Shown here piece after piece: positions 45,115 through 56,564 of a stretch of 64,000 nt of DNA. The stretch's first letter is position 1; each line of letters begins with the position of its first letter. The position numbers and the translations under genes were made by a program. This stretch comes from Myxococcus virescens (GTDB lineage: Bacteria; Myxococcota; Myxococcia; Myxococcales; Myxococcaceae). Where the stretch lies: the NCBI RefSeq assembly GCF_900101905.1, contig NZ_FNAJ01000015.1, positions 1-64,000 on the forward strand, given 5' to 3'. The notes under the pieces were generated by a model that saw only the letters and a program-made list of their open reading frames with translations, ran no database searches and was not told where the DNA came from.

Positions 45115-46176
45115 ATGGTCATCAGCCTGCCGCACGAAAGTGCGCCCGCGGTGCCTGTCGGGGGGGCCGCGCACTTCAGCCTCTCCAGCAGCGCGCGGGT
45201 GCTGGGAACTCTCCACCTGGGTCCGGGAGCCAACATCGCGCAAGGCGCGGTGGTGCGCTCGCACGAAGGCGCCGTGCGGTTGGGCGCCGGCTCGGCCGTG
45301 CTGGAGAACGGTGTCATCATCGGACTGCCGCAGCAGCCCGTCACGGTGGGAGAGCGTACCTTCCTGGACCACCGCAGCGTCGTCATCGGCGCGGAGGTCG
45401 GCGCGCTCTGCAATGTGGGAGGTGGCTCCATCCTCATGCCCGGCGCGCGCATCGGTACGCGCTGCCTGCTGGCGGAAGGAACGCTCATTCCAGCGGGCAC
45501 CGTGGTGCCGGACGACTCCGTCGTCGTGGGCCGCCCCGGCCGCATTCTCCGTCGAACCACCGCGGATGACCTGGAACGGCTCCGGAAGCGCCGCGGCGGA
45601 AGCCTCGACCTGCCGGGCCAGCCACTCACCGCATTCTCCGCGAGAGATCGCGCAGAGGACGCTCCCATGGGACAGCTCTATACGTTTCGCGACAAGCACC
45701 CACTGGTGCACCCCACCGCCACCCTCTTCTCCTCGGCCGAGGTGACAGGGGACGTCATCATCGGCCCGGGCTGCATCATTGGCCCCGGGGTCAAAATCCT
45801 CGGGGATGGCAATGGTCCAGTCCGCATCGGCGCGGGCGTGCAGGTGCTGGCCAACACCGTGCTGCACCGGCTGTCGGACCACACGCTGACGCTGGAGGAC
45901 GGCGCCATCATCGGTCCGGGCTGCACAGTGCATGGCAGCCACGTGGGCGCGAACACCGTGGTGGAGCCGGGTGCCATCCTCTGTGACGGAACGCGGCTGG
46001 GACGCGGCAGCTTCGTGGGCGCGGGCAGCCTGGTGAAGCAGGGCAGCGCCTTCACGGATGGTGCGCACATCGAAGGCTTCCCGGCGACGCAGACGGGCAC
46101 GTTGGCGTCCCTGCCGCCGGTGCCCCGCTGGGCGCTGCGGCCGGAAGACCTGCCGGGGCTGCGGCGCATCGGCTAG
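45115..46176 (+). CDS. Double left-handed beta-helix (hexapeptide repeat) protein
   Basis: A 353-residue protein with two LbH domains. The first, residues about 20-150 (LGTLHLGPGANIAQGAVVRS, VIIGAEVGALCNVGGGSILM), and the second, residues about 205-320 (AEVTGDVIIGPGCIIGPGVK, IGPGCTVHGSHVGANTVVEP), both use the [LIV]-G-x4 repeat. They resemble gamma-carbonic-anhydrase-like and acyltransferase proteins. I see no obvious set of three His metal ligands, so catalysis is uncertain. Function unknown. Confidence 0.8.
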   Translation: MVISLPHESAPAVPVGGAAHFSLSSSARVLGTLHLGPGANIAQGAVVRSHEGAVRLGAGSAVLENGVIIGLPQQPVTVGERTFLDHRSVVIGAEVGALCNVGGGSILMPGARIGTRCLLAEGTLIPAGTVVPDDSVVVGRPGRILRRTTADDLERLRKRRGGSLDLPGQPLTAFSARDRAEDAPMGQLYTFRDKHPLVHPTATLFSSAEVTGDVIIGPGCIIGPGVKILGDGNGPVRIGAGVQVLANTVLHRLSDHTLTLEDGAIIGPGCTVHGSHVGANTVVEPGAILCDGTRLGRGSFVGAGSLVKQGSAFTDGAHIEGFPATQTGTLASLPPVPRWALRPEDLPGLRRIG

Positions 46177-46189
46177 GGCGCGCGCCGGC

Positions 46190-46609
46190 TCACCGCTGCT
46201 TGTCCGCGTGATTGAAGGCCGCGAGCAGCGTGCCCATGGCATGGAACGCCAGTCCCATGCCCCAGCCGATGGCGGGGTACTGCACCCACCAGCCCGGCCC
46301 CGAAAACAGGTCGATGAAGGTGAGCCCTCCCATGACGATGGTGTAGCTCGTCGCGTGTGACGCAAGGCCCATGTAGGCCCTGCGCATGCGGCGCTGCGCC
46401 TTGTCACGTCCCGCGCGCGCGGAGATGACGCTCTCCACGGCGGCTTCGCTCACGCCCATCTCCCGGGCCATGGCGAGCAGGTCCTCCCGGGTGAGCGAGC
46501 GATCCACGTCCTTGCCCGCCAACGCGCGAGCCGTGGCCTCACGGATGATGTCCGCGGCCTCGTTCTGGGAAAAACTCGGAGGTGCACTGCGCTGCCGTGT
46601 GTCCGCCAT
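46190..46609 (-). CDS. 2TM domain protein with helical N-terminus
   Basis: A 139-residue protein. The N-terminal 65 residues are helical and include LTREDLLAMAREMGVSEAAV, which recalls a SHOCT- or UBA-like bundle. The C-terminal 70 residues carry two hydrophobic segments, HATSYTIVMGGLTFIDLF and YPAIGWGMGLAFHAMGTLLA, in the conserved 2TM layout. These domains often adjoin LytTR or kinases; here none is next to it. Confidence 0.7.
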   Translation of the reverse strand: MADTRQRSAPPSFSQNEAADIIREATARALAGKDVDRSLTREDLLAMAREMGVSEAAVESVISARAGRDKAQRRMRRAYMGLASHATSYTIVMGGLTFIDLFSGPGWWVQYPAIGWGMGLAFHAMGTLLAAFNHADKQR

Positions 46610-46662
46610 GGGACTGGGACGCTAGCGCGGCGCATCCGCCACGAAAAGAGAAGCAATCCCCC

Positions 46663-46731
46663 ATGCCCACCAGGAAATCGAAATCGGCTGCTACGGAAGC
46701 CCGGGCCAGATTCAAGTCGCTCTATCCGTGA
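46663..46731 (+). pseudogene. Possible N-terminal stub of an endonuclease III (nth)-like gene
   Basis: A 22-codon frame (MPTRKSKSAATEARARFKSL-YP, then TGA) sits in the 271-base gap 46610-46880. Its run into Phe-Lys-Ser-Leu-Tyr-Pro resembles the first residues of bacterial Nth proteins, which continue from a Tyr-Pro. No ribosome site is evident, and nothing Nth-like follows the stop. It could be chance. The rest of the gap holds the promoter of the next gene. Confidence 0.25.
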
Positions 46732-46880
46732 GTGACGCTCCGGGCCGCGCGTCCGAGGCAGGGAGGCGCGTCCCGCGGCCGTAGCCGTAATTGAAGGGGA
46801 CTGAATGCCTCCCGGGACCTCCCGTCAGAAGGAGCAAGACGACGAAACAAGGCCACGGTGGCCATGAACGGGAGGCAGTC

Positions 46881-47357
46881 ATGCGTGGAAAGCTGATGCG
46901 GGTGCTTGTGGTCATCGCAATGTCCGTCGGAAGCCCGGTCCTCGCGCAGGGCGTGCATGGTGCCTCCGGAATCCAGGCCCCCAACAACACCCAGGCCTGG
47001 GCACGGGGTGGCAGCGTGGATGCCGCGCGGCATCGCGCGGAGAACGAGCGGCTGGAGCGGGAACGGCTGGCTCGCCTGGAGCGCGCGCGCCAGGAGCGGG
47101 AGCGGCTGGCCCGCCTGGAGCGTGAGCGGCAGGAGCGCGAACGCATCGCGCGCATGGAGCGCGAGCGGCAGGAGCGCGAACGCATCGCCCGCCTGGAGCG
47201 CGCGCGCCAGGAGCGGGAACGCATCGCCCGCCTGGAGCGTGAGCGGCAGGAGCGGGAACGCATCGCCCGCATGGAGCGTGAGCGGCAGGAGCGCGCGCGC
47301 TGGAACCGCGGCAATCCCATGCACGGGCGCTCCGCGAGCAACTCCCGGCGCGGATAG
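46881..47357 (+). CDS. Secreted 13-residue-repeat charged coiled-coil protein
   Basis: A 158-residue protein; GGGAGG precedes the ATG at 46881. A Sec signal (VLVVIAMSVGSPVLAQG) leads to a long charged helix made of 13-residue units of the form LER(A/E)RQERER(L/I)AR. Two rounds of three unit types (LERARQ, LERERQ, MERERQ) are seen, a 39-residue higher-order period. The tail is short and basic. Function unknown; it is likely a periplasmic rod or spacer. Confidence 0.7.
   Translation: MRGKLMRVLVVIAMSVGSPVLAQGVHGASGIQAPNNTQAWARGGSVDAARHRAENERLERERLARLERARQERERLARLERERQERERIARMERERQERERIARLERARQERERIARLERERQERERIARMERERQERARWNRGNPMHGRSASNSRRG
47076..47303 (+). repeat. 39-bp tandem repeats (117-bp higher-order period)
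   Basis: Five full 39-base units and a shortened sixth. Units one to three and four to six repeat the same order of variants, so the array grew by at least one 117-base duplication. Confidence 0.85.
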
Positions 47358-47725
47358 GCTCCAGCGCATCCGCCCCACGGACAGCCCCCGTGGGGTGGAC
47401 GCATCAGTCGCGCATCCGCGTAACCCAGCAGTGGAGCAGGTCCACGCCGTGCCGGTCCACCTCCTCCGTAGTGAGCGACTCGTGGCGCGCATCGCGCGGC
47501 CCCCCCTTGCCCGGAACGACGGCCGGTGCACGAACTCCAGGCGCTCAATCCACGCGCCTCCACCGCTTGCAGGAACTTGCTGCCCCAGACAGCCGCCTGC
47601 GCCTTTCAGCGGTGAACCCGAGTCAAGCGCGCCAGCCCACCAGTGACGGCTTCCGTGCGCTCCACTGCCCCCGGGGGTCGTTCCGCGTCGAAAGGCCCCG
47701 ACAGAATAATGAGGCGCCCACGCAC
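47358..47725. other. Intergenic region with no convincing gene
   Basis: 368 bases between the repeat protein and the histidine kinase. A minus-strand stretch (about 47400-47500) reads like coding sequence but has no start and meets stops upstream, so I do not call it. A plus-strand frame from 47390 is open into the kinase but lacks coding character. The kinase promoter is probably here. Confidence 0.35.
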
Positions 47726-49159
47726 ATGGTGAGGACGATGCCTCCATCCGACGCCGCAGCTCTCGGGAGCAGCCACCGGCAGCCAGCCAGCGAAACCCCC
47801 GTCGGGTATCCCTTGGAGCATGCCCACACGGTCCAGTTCTATGAGGACGAGGCAATCGTCATCGACATCGTCGAGGCCTACATCATGGGCGGGCTCGAAC
47901 GAGGAGACCCGCTCATCATCATCGCCCAGGCGAGCCACCGGCAGCAGCTCATCGCGCGGCTGGTGGCCGCGGGTGTGGACACCGCGGCGGTCATCGCGAG
48001 CGGGCAGCTCGCCCTGCTCGACGCCCGTGAGACACTCGCGCGCTTCATGGTGGGGGGACGCCCGGACTGGGAGCGCTTCCGCGAAGTCATCGGTACCGTG
48101 ATTGAGCACAGCCTCACGGCCGCGCGCCCCGGCGCCAAGGTCCGCGCCTACGGCGAGATGGTGGATGTCCTCTGCCTGGATGGGATGCCGGACGTGGCGG
48201 TGGAGCTGGAGGCACTGTGGAATGACCTCAGCGTGCTGTACCCCCTGTCCCTCCTGTGCACCTACGCCATCGGCCACTTCGGCCAGGCGGCGCACGCGCG
48301 GCCCTTCCTCGATGTCTGCAAGGCGCATGCACACGTCATTCCCACCGAGCGCTACACTCGGCTCGCGGATACGGAAGGGCGGCTGCGAGAGGTCAGCCTC
48401 CTCCAGCAGCGCGCCCAGGCACTGGAGGCGGAAGTCCAGCAGCGGCAACAGGCGGAGCAGGCCCTGCGCGAGGCCCTCCATCGCCGGGATGAATTCCTGG
48501 CCCTGGCCGGCCACGAGCTGAAGACGCCCCTGACCGCGCTCCAACTCCAACTCCAATCACTCCCCTCCGCCGCAGCGCGGAAGGATGGTGGCGGACGCCT
48601 GCTGGAGCGGCTGGACAAGGCCATCCGCCATACCGAGCGGCTCGCCACGCACATCGACGGGTTGCTCGACGTCTCCCGCATAGGAGAGGGCCAGGTGCCC
48701 TTGATGATGGAGCCGCTCGACCTGTCGCGGCTCGTCCGGGAAACGGTTGCCCGCGCCATGACTCCGGCGGCCGAGGCGGACTGCCCCATCCAGTTGAGGG
48801 CGGAGGTCCCCATCGAAGGCGTGTGGGACCCGCTGCGGATTCAGCAGGTGGTGGGCAACCTCCTGGTCAATGCCTTCAAGTACGGCAAGGGCCGTCCCAT
48901 CGAGGTGCGGGTGGACGGCGCACCGGACCACGCGCGCATCCTCGTGAGAGACCACGGCATCGGCATTGCCCCCGAGCACCAGGAGCGCATCTTCCACCGC
49001 TTCGAACGCGCCGTTCCCTCGAGCGCCTTTGGAGGGCTGGGCCTGGGGCTCTACGCGGCCCGCCAGGTCGTAGTGGCGCACGGCGGCACCCTCCGCGTGG
49101 AGAGCGAGCTGGGCCAGGGCGCCACCTTCATCGTGGAGCTGCCCTACCGTCCGCAGTAG
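47726..49159 (+). CDS. MEDS-domain sensor histidine kinase
   Basis: A 477-residue kinase; start 47726, or 47738 where GGTGAGG is better placed. Residues about 30-190 form a MEDS/DcmR-type sensory domain (HTVQFYEDEAIVIDIVEAYI and GLERGDPLIIIAQASHR). A coiled linker leads to HisKA with ALAGHELKTPLTALQL (phospho-acceptor His) and HATPase_c (NLLVNAFKYGKGRP, ILVRDHGIGIAPEHQERIFH, GGLGLGLYAARQ). The protein is soluble. No response regulator gene adjoins, so it is an orphan kinase. It ends 13 bases before the convergent Rieske gene. Confidence 0.9.
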   Translation: MVRTMPPSDAAALGSSHRQPASETPVGYPLEHAHTVQFYEDEAIVIDIVEAYIMGGLERGDPLIIIAQASHRQQLIARLVAAGVDTAAVIASGQLALLDARETLARFMVGGRPDWERFREVIGTVIEHSLTAARPGAKVRAYGEMVDVLCLDGMPDVAVELEALWNDLSVLYPLSLLCTYAIGHFGQAAHARPFLDVCKAHAHVIPTERYTRLADTEGRLREVSLLQQRAQALEAEVQQRQQAEQALREALHRRDEFLALAGHELKTPLTALQLQLQSLPSAAARKDGGGRLLERLDKAIRHTERLATHIDGLLDVSRIGEGQVPLMMEPLDLSRLVRETVARAMTPAAEADCPIQLRAEVPIEGVWDPLRIQQVVGNLLVNAFKYGKGRPIEVRVDGAPDHARILVRDHGIGIAPEHQERIFHRFERAVPSSAFGGLGLGLYAARQVVVAHGGTLRVESELGQGATFIVELPYRPQ

Positions 49160-49172
49160 CGCGGCGGCGGAC

Positions 49173-50354
49173 TCAAATCCAGAAGGCCATGTCGCGCTCG
49201 GCGTCCTCGGGCCCCGAGCCCAGACCGCCCTCCCGCAGCCAGCGGCGATACGCCTCGATGTCGGCGTGGTGCAGGTCCGCCTCCGTGCCGGAGTAGACGC
49301 CTCCACCCGGGCCGTCCAGCAGGGCCTCGCGCTGGATGTCCATGATGACCACGTCCTGCTGGATGACCTGCCGCGTGTACCACCGCACCAGCGGCATCAT
49401 GGCGCGCCCCACCAGCGCACCGGGGACATCCACCGGCAACCGATAGCTGATGGCCGTGTAGACGAGGCTGTCCGTGGGCCCGATGGGCGTGCACTGCGAG
49501 TTGATGACGAAGCCGTGCTCGCCCCACAGGTAGTCCACGCGTGTGACATTGGGGACGTAGAACTTGTCCGTGTGAAGCAGCGGCAGTCCGCGCGGATTGA
49601 AGAGCCGGCCCAGGCCCGTGACGGTGTCCTGTGCCTGCTTGTACGTCACCAACACGCTGCCCGCCGTGCGCCGCACCGTGGCCGGCACTCGCTTGCTGGC
49701 GGGCCTGCGGAACCAGCCCGGATGCACGAAGAGCGTGTGCGGGACGTCCATGAAGTTCTCGACGAGGTTCGTCACCCCGTTCGGGAAGCGCGTCACCATG
49801 AAGTAGACGGTCCACCCCTCCTGGTCCCAGTAGGGCACGCGGAACGGCGCGGACCGCGCGGGCTCGGCGCCGCCCATGTAGACGAAGACGAGGCCGTCCT
49901 GCTCCAGGGTGGGAAAGCGCGTCAGGCGTCCCAGCGCGCAGGGCGCGGTCGCCAGTCCCTCCCGCGCGCAGGCGTCGGCGTCGAGCAACTCGCTTCGCTG
50001 CGAGGGCCCCAACGAGGGCACCTCCACCACGGCGCCCGACGCGTCGTAGACCCAGCCGTGATACGGGCAGCCGATGCGGCCATTGAAGACCGCGCCCCGA
50101 GACAGCCGCGCGTTGCGGTGCAGACACCGGTCCCGGAGAGCGGTGGGCTGCCCATGTACGTCACGGAAGAGGACCACCCCCGTGCCAAAGAGGGTCCGCG
50201 CCAGAGGCTCGCCTGGCTTCAGTTCAGTGGAGAGACACGCGACGTACCAGAAGTCCTTCAGCGCGCCACAGCGCGTGAGGTCGGCTTCGGCCTCCAGGTC
50301 CACGTTGGGGGTGGGCGAGGTGTCGCGCGAATGCAGGCGCAGTGGCGGTCTCAT
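49173..50354 (-). CDS. Rieske non-heme iron oxygenase
   Basis: A 393-residue oxygenase. The 2Fe-2S cluster ligands are Cys77 and His79 (DRCLHRNARLS) and Cys96 and His99 (GCPYHGWVYD). The mononuclear iron site follows N200-x2-D203-x2-H206-x4-H211 (NFMDVPHTLFVHPGW). Both sites are complete, so it should be active. It resembles alpha subunits that act alone, such as PaO/CAO-like or sterol-type enzymes, not aromatic dioxygenases with a beta subunit. It is the last gene of a four-gene operon and overlaps the GH3 stop by ATGA. The substrate is unknown. Confidence 0.9.
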   Translation of the reverse strand: MRPPLRLHSRDTSPTPNVDLEAEADLTRCGALKDFWYVACLSTELKPGEPLARTLFGTGVVLFRDVHGQPTALRDRCLHRNARLSRGAVFNGRIGCPYHGWVYDASGAVVEVPSLGPSQRSELLDADACAREGLATAPCALGRLTRFPTLEQDGLVFVYMGGAEPARSAPFRVPYWDQEGWTVYFMVTRFPNGVTNLVENFMDVPHTLFVHPGWFRRPASKRVPATVRRTAGSVLVTYKQAQDTVTGLGRLFNPRGLPLLHTDKFYVPNVTRVDYLWGEHGFVINSQCTPIGPTDSLVYTAISYRLPVDVPGALVGRAMMPLVRWYTRQVIQQDVVIMDIQREALLDGPGGGVYSGTEADLHHADIEAYRRWLREGGLGSGPEDAERDMAFWI

Positions 50355-52018
50355 GTGGAGGCTCCGGAGAAATGGTCCGACCAGCCCGTCAGGCGGTGCA
50401 GGTCCACGGGCTTGATGTCGCCCGCGCGCTGGCCCAGCGCGACGCAGCGAGCCTCATAGCGGCGAGCCCCGTCCACCACGCGCACGGCACGCACCGGACC
50501 GAGCTGTCCCAGGGCGCGCGCGTAGCGGTAGTGGTGTCCCTCGCAGAGAGCGTGCTCCACGGCCTCCGCGGCGGCGGCGAGCCGTGAGGCAGGGGCGTCC
50601 GTCTCCAGGAACAAGACGTAGGACGGCGCGGGAGTCCACTCGGGCGCCAGCATGGAGAAGCCGGGGCGCGCGCCGCCAAAGAAGTCCGGAAGCACGGCAT
50701 CCAGCACGGCCCCCACGCGCGTGCTGGCGAGCTTCTCGCCCACCAGGTCACAAACGGCGTCCGCTCGGCCGACGAAGCGAAGGCAGGGCGTCGCGTGTTG
50801 GAAGCCCTCCACGCGGACCCGGTCGCCCAGGCGGTAGCGCAGCAGGCCACCCGAGGTGGACAACAGCACCGTGTACGTGCGGCCCTGCTCCAGCTCGTGT
50901 GCGAGGCGCGGTCGCGCGGTGGGCTGCTCGCTGTCGATGAACTCGAAGAAGTGGCTGCGCACCGCGAGCACGGGGGCGGGCGCATCGAAGAGGGGCACGG
51001 TGACGACGCCCTCCGTGGCCAGCAGCCCCTTGCCCTGCACCTCCACGCCCGGAAAGCGGCGGCATGCGGCGGGCAGTGCGTGGGCGGCCTGTGCGTCCGT
51101 CCACATGCTGAGGAGCGACAGTCGAGGCCACAGCGCGCGGGCGCTCCAGCCACCTCGCAGCACCTCACGCAGCAGCGAGGCCCGCTCCGGGCGCGGAGAG
51201 AAGCGCATCCGGGCCAGCACCGCTTGCATCGAGGCTTCATCGTGCGCGGCGCCGGACGCAGGCGGCCGGCAGCGCCCTCGCGTCAGGTCATCGGCCAGTC
51301 GCTCCCCGTGCCGCTCCAGCGCGTCCATGAGGAGCGTGAGGAAGCTGGGGTTCCACACGCTGATGAGAGACAGGTCCTCGCGGGCGACGAGATGCCAGAG
51401 CGTCACGTAGCGACAGGACTCCACATCCGGCAATGCCCCCACTTCACCAGGCACCGCGAAGATGCGGGACAGCAAGGGGCGCAGCACGCGCGAGAAGTAG
51501 GCGCTGTCCTCCGCGCTGCCCACGGGAATCCCGCCCGCCGTGCGGGCCTGCTTTCGCGCCAGTGGGGAGATGGACCAGTAGCTGGCGCCCTCGCGCAACG
51601 CGGGCCGGCGGTGGAGCAACTCGAAGAGCATGGGGGCCAGGGCGCGCTGGAACTCGGCCAGGAGCCCGCGTGTCATGGGCACCCGCTTGCTGGCGCCCGA
51701 GGAGCCTCCAGAGAGTTCGAAGCGCAGCACCGGCTCACGCGTGAGCACCCGGGTCTCGCCCGCGGCGATGCGCTCCACGTCCGGAGTCAGCGCGTCCGGT
51801 GTCACCCACGGCACGGCGGCCTGGAAGTCACGGGCGTCGCGGATGCGGTGGAAGCCAGGAATGCGCTCCGCCTGCACGCTGCCCACGGCCGAACGAAGCA
51901 CCCGCTGCAGACACACCGCCTGCGCGGCCTCCGGATGGCGCAAGGCCTGGTAGAAGCGCAGCGCGGAGGGAGAGAGCACGGTCCGCAGGCCGCTCAGCGG
52001 CAGGGAGGAAGCACTCAC
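50351..52018 (-). CDS. GH3-type acyl-acid amido synthetase
   Basis: A 555-residue protein from GTG 52018, 7 bases past the upstream stop. It has the ANL-related GH3 fold: a nucleotide-binding FELSGGSSGASKRVPMT motif, the YRLGDRVRVEGF hinge region and a C-terminal subdomain ending GDIKPVDLHRL. Plant GH3 enzymes adenylate jasmonate or auxin and join them to amino acids; bacterial members are mostly uncharacterised. It should activate a carboxylate and form an amide. It sits between a GNAT-like gene and the Rieske oxygenase. Confidence 0.85.
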   Translation of the reverse strand: MSASSLPLSGLRTVLSPSALRFYQALRHPEAAQAVCLQRVLRSAVGSVQAERIPGFHRIRDARDFQAAVPWVTPDALTPDVERIAAGETRVLTREPVLRFELSGGSSGASKRVPMTRGLLAEFQRALAPMLFELLHRRPALREGASYWSISPLARKQARTAGGIPVGSAEDSAYFSRVLRPLLSRIFAVPGEVGALPDVESCRYVTLWHLVAREDLSLISVWNPSFLTLLMDALERHGERLADDLTRGRCRPPASGAAHDEASMQAVLARMRFSPRPERASLLREVLRGGWSARALWPRLSLLSMWTDAQAAHALPAACRRFPGVEVQGKGLLATEGVVTVPLFDAPAPVLAVRSHFFEFIDSEQPTARPRLAHELEQGRTYTVLLSTSGGLLRYRLGDRVRVEGFQHATPCLRFVGRADAVCDLVGEKLASTRVGAVLDAVLPDFFGGARPGFSMLAPEWTPAPSYVLFLETDAPASRLAAAAEAVEHALCEGHHYRYARALGQLGPVRAVRVVDGARRYEARCVALGQRAGDIKPVDLHRLTGWSDHFSGAST

Positions 52019-52025
52019 GACGGCC

Positions 52026-52795
52026 TCACGTCCCCACGCGGACACCGGCGTTCCGCAGCCCTCGCCGGGCCCAGCCGCGAAGCTGTCCGGACACACTGCG
52101 CCCCAGCGCCAGGAAGAGGTCCCACCAGCGAATCTCCACCAGGCACACCAGCTCCTCGCCCTCGCCATGGCGCGGATTGCGCTCGGCGAAGAAGGCGATG
52201 TCGGGGTGCAGCGCCGCCGCGCGGTCGATGGGCGCGACGCCATCCCGCACGCGGTAGTGCGCGCCCTGGAAACGGAGCGTGCCTCGCGACGCGTCGTACT
52301 GCGCGCCGAACCAGCGGGCGGCCAGCGCTTGCAGAAAGTCGGCGCGGCCGGGAGGCGGCGTCCAGTCCCGCCGAGGCATCGTCCTGGGGAAGTAGTTCAC
52401 CGCGAGCAGGTACGTCCTGAAGCCGGCGCTCAACAGCAGCCAATGCACCGGGCGCAGGGGATGGCGGAGCTTGCGCGACAACACGAAGCGCCCGAAGCAC
52501 ACCTGCAACACCTTGTGACCCCACCAGTCGGGGTGGATGACCGTGTCGCCCGAATACACCACCTCCACCCGCTGCCCGCCCGCGAGTTCCTCGGCGACGC
52601 GCAGCGTGCTGAACCCCACCAACTCCCCGCCTCGCCGCGTGTGGAGGAGGATGACGTATTGCTTGGCGTCCAGGTCCTCGGCGAAGCGCTCCGGCGACAC
52701 GCCCGTGTAGCAGAGCTGCATCAGCGCCAGCATCTGCCCACGCTGCGCCTCCGTGAGCGCATCACGCCGCACCGTCGAACCCTTGAGCGGCGACA

Positions 52796-52799
<4 letters not shown>
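52026..52799 (-). CDS. GNAT-like acyltransferase superfamily protein (hypothetical)
   Basis: A 257-residue protein. Its first 130 residues have a GNAT-like order (ALTEAQRGQMLALMQLCYTG, YVILLHTRRGGELVGFSTLR, VVYSGDTVIHPDWWGHKVLQ). The second part is unassigned. It may transfer an acyl group in the same pathway as the GH3 enzyme. Its ATG overlaps the stop of the large membrane protein gene. The call rests on fold-like pattern, not on clear motif identity. Confidence 0.6.
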
Positions 52800-55663
<2,864 letters not shown>

Positions 55664-55838
55664 GGAAGCCCGCCTCCCGCCGAAGCGCGTCGCCGCGCGC
55701 GTGCGGAGCGTGCCCCGTGGAGCGCGCCCTGTCCAATCAGGTCAGGGGCTTGCAAGCGCCCCTCCTGTCCATGCATCCATGCCATGCCCGGGGCATTGCA
55801 AACTCCGGGCACAGGTCCTTCAGCACGCGCGCTTTCCG

Positions 55839-56465
55839 ATGCCCTCTCCGCACACCCGAGCCCTTCTCGCCATTCTGGCCGCTGTCTGCATCGTGGCGGC
55901 GGCCGGGTTCCGTCACGCGCAGAATGTGAAGGGCTCACGCGGCGGACGCATCTCCGGCCCCAAGCTGGCGTGGCTCTTCTACGCGGTGTTCCTGTGGTTC
56001 CTCGCGTGCCCGCTGGTGGCGCTGGACGTGGCGGTGCCGGCGGAGGCGCGAGGCGTGCTGGGCGCGTTCGCCGCCTTCATGTGGCTGCGTGGCGTGGCGG
56101 AGCTGTACCTGCTCTACGGCGTGAAGCGCTGGCGGCCTCCGTATGGCGTGGCCCATGACGTGGCGTGCATCGCGCTGGTGCTCGGCGGCCTGTTCTGGGG
56201 CCGGGCGCGGTGGCTGGGCGTGCTCGGCCCCGAGGACCTGTGGGCCCTGGCCTTCCTGGGCCTGGTGCTCGTGAGCCTGTTCGTCGAGGTCGCCTACGCG
56301 GCCCTGTTCTTCCACGCCGTGGAGGGACGCACCACGGGCGAGGACGGCATCTGGTTCGCGGACGAAGAGCAGGCCCGGTTCCGCCGCATCAACCGGCTGA
56401 CACTTGCGCTCAACGTGCCCCTGTTCGCGGGACTCGTGGGACTGCTGGCGGTGGGGGCGTGGTAG
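55839..56465 (+). CDS. Hypothetical membrane protein (208 aa)
   Basis: Starts at 55839. Five or six hydrophobic segments (ALLAILAAVCIVAAAGF, LAWLFYAVFLWFLACPLV and others). No known family or transport motif. It is divergent from the large operon, with a 175-base gap, and followed by the T6SS-associated genes. Confidence 0.6.
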   Translation: MPSPHTRALLAILAAVCIVAAAGFRHAQNVKGSRGGRISGPKLAWLFYAVFLWFLACPLVALDVAVPAEARGVLGAFAAFMWLRGVAELYLLYGVKRWRPPYGVAHDVACIALVLGGLFWGRARWLGVLGPEDLWALAFLGLVLVSLFVEVAYAALFFHAVEGRTTGEDGIWFADEEQARFRRINRLTLALNVPLFAGLVGLLAVGAW

Positions 56466-56564
56466 GCGAAGTGACGGCACGCTCGGAACAGCCTGGGGCA
56501 TGACTGCTACACTGCGCGTCTGCGCTGGCGCAGCCGGACCTCCTGCCCGCCGAGTCGAAAAGCC

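Noticed and set aside
47400-47570. Minus-strand stretch reading RHESLTTEEVDRHGVDLLHC-like sequence before a TGA
   Set aside because: Looks partly coding, but there is a stop shortly upstream, no start codon in a sensible place and no partner frame; not enough to call a gene or pseudogene.
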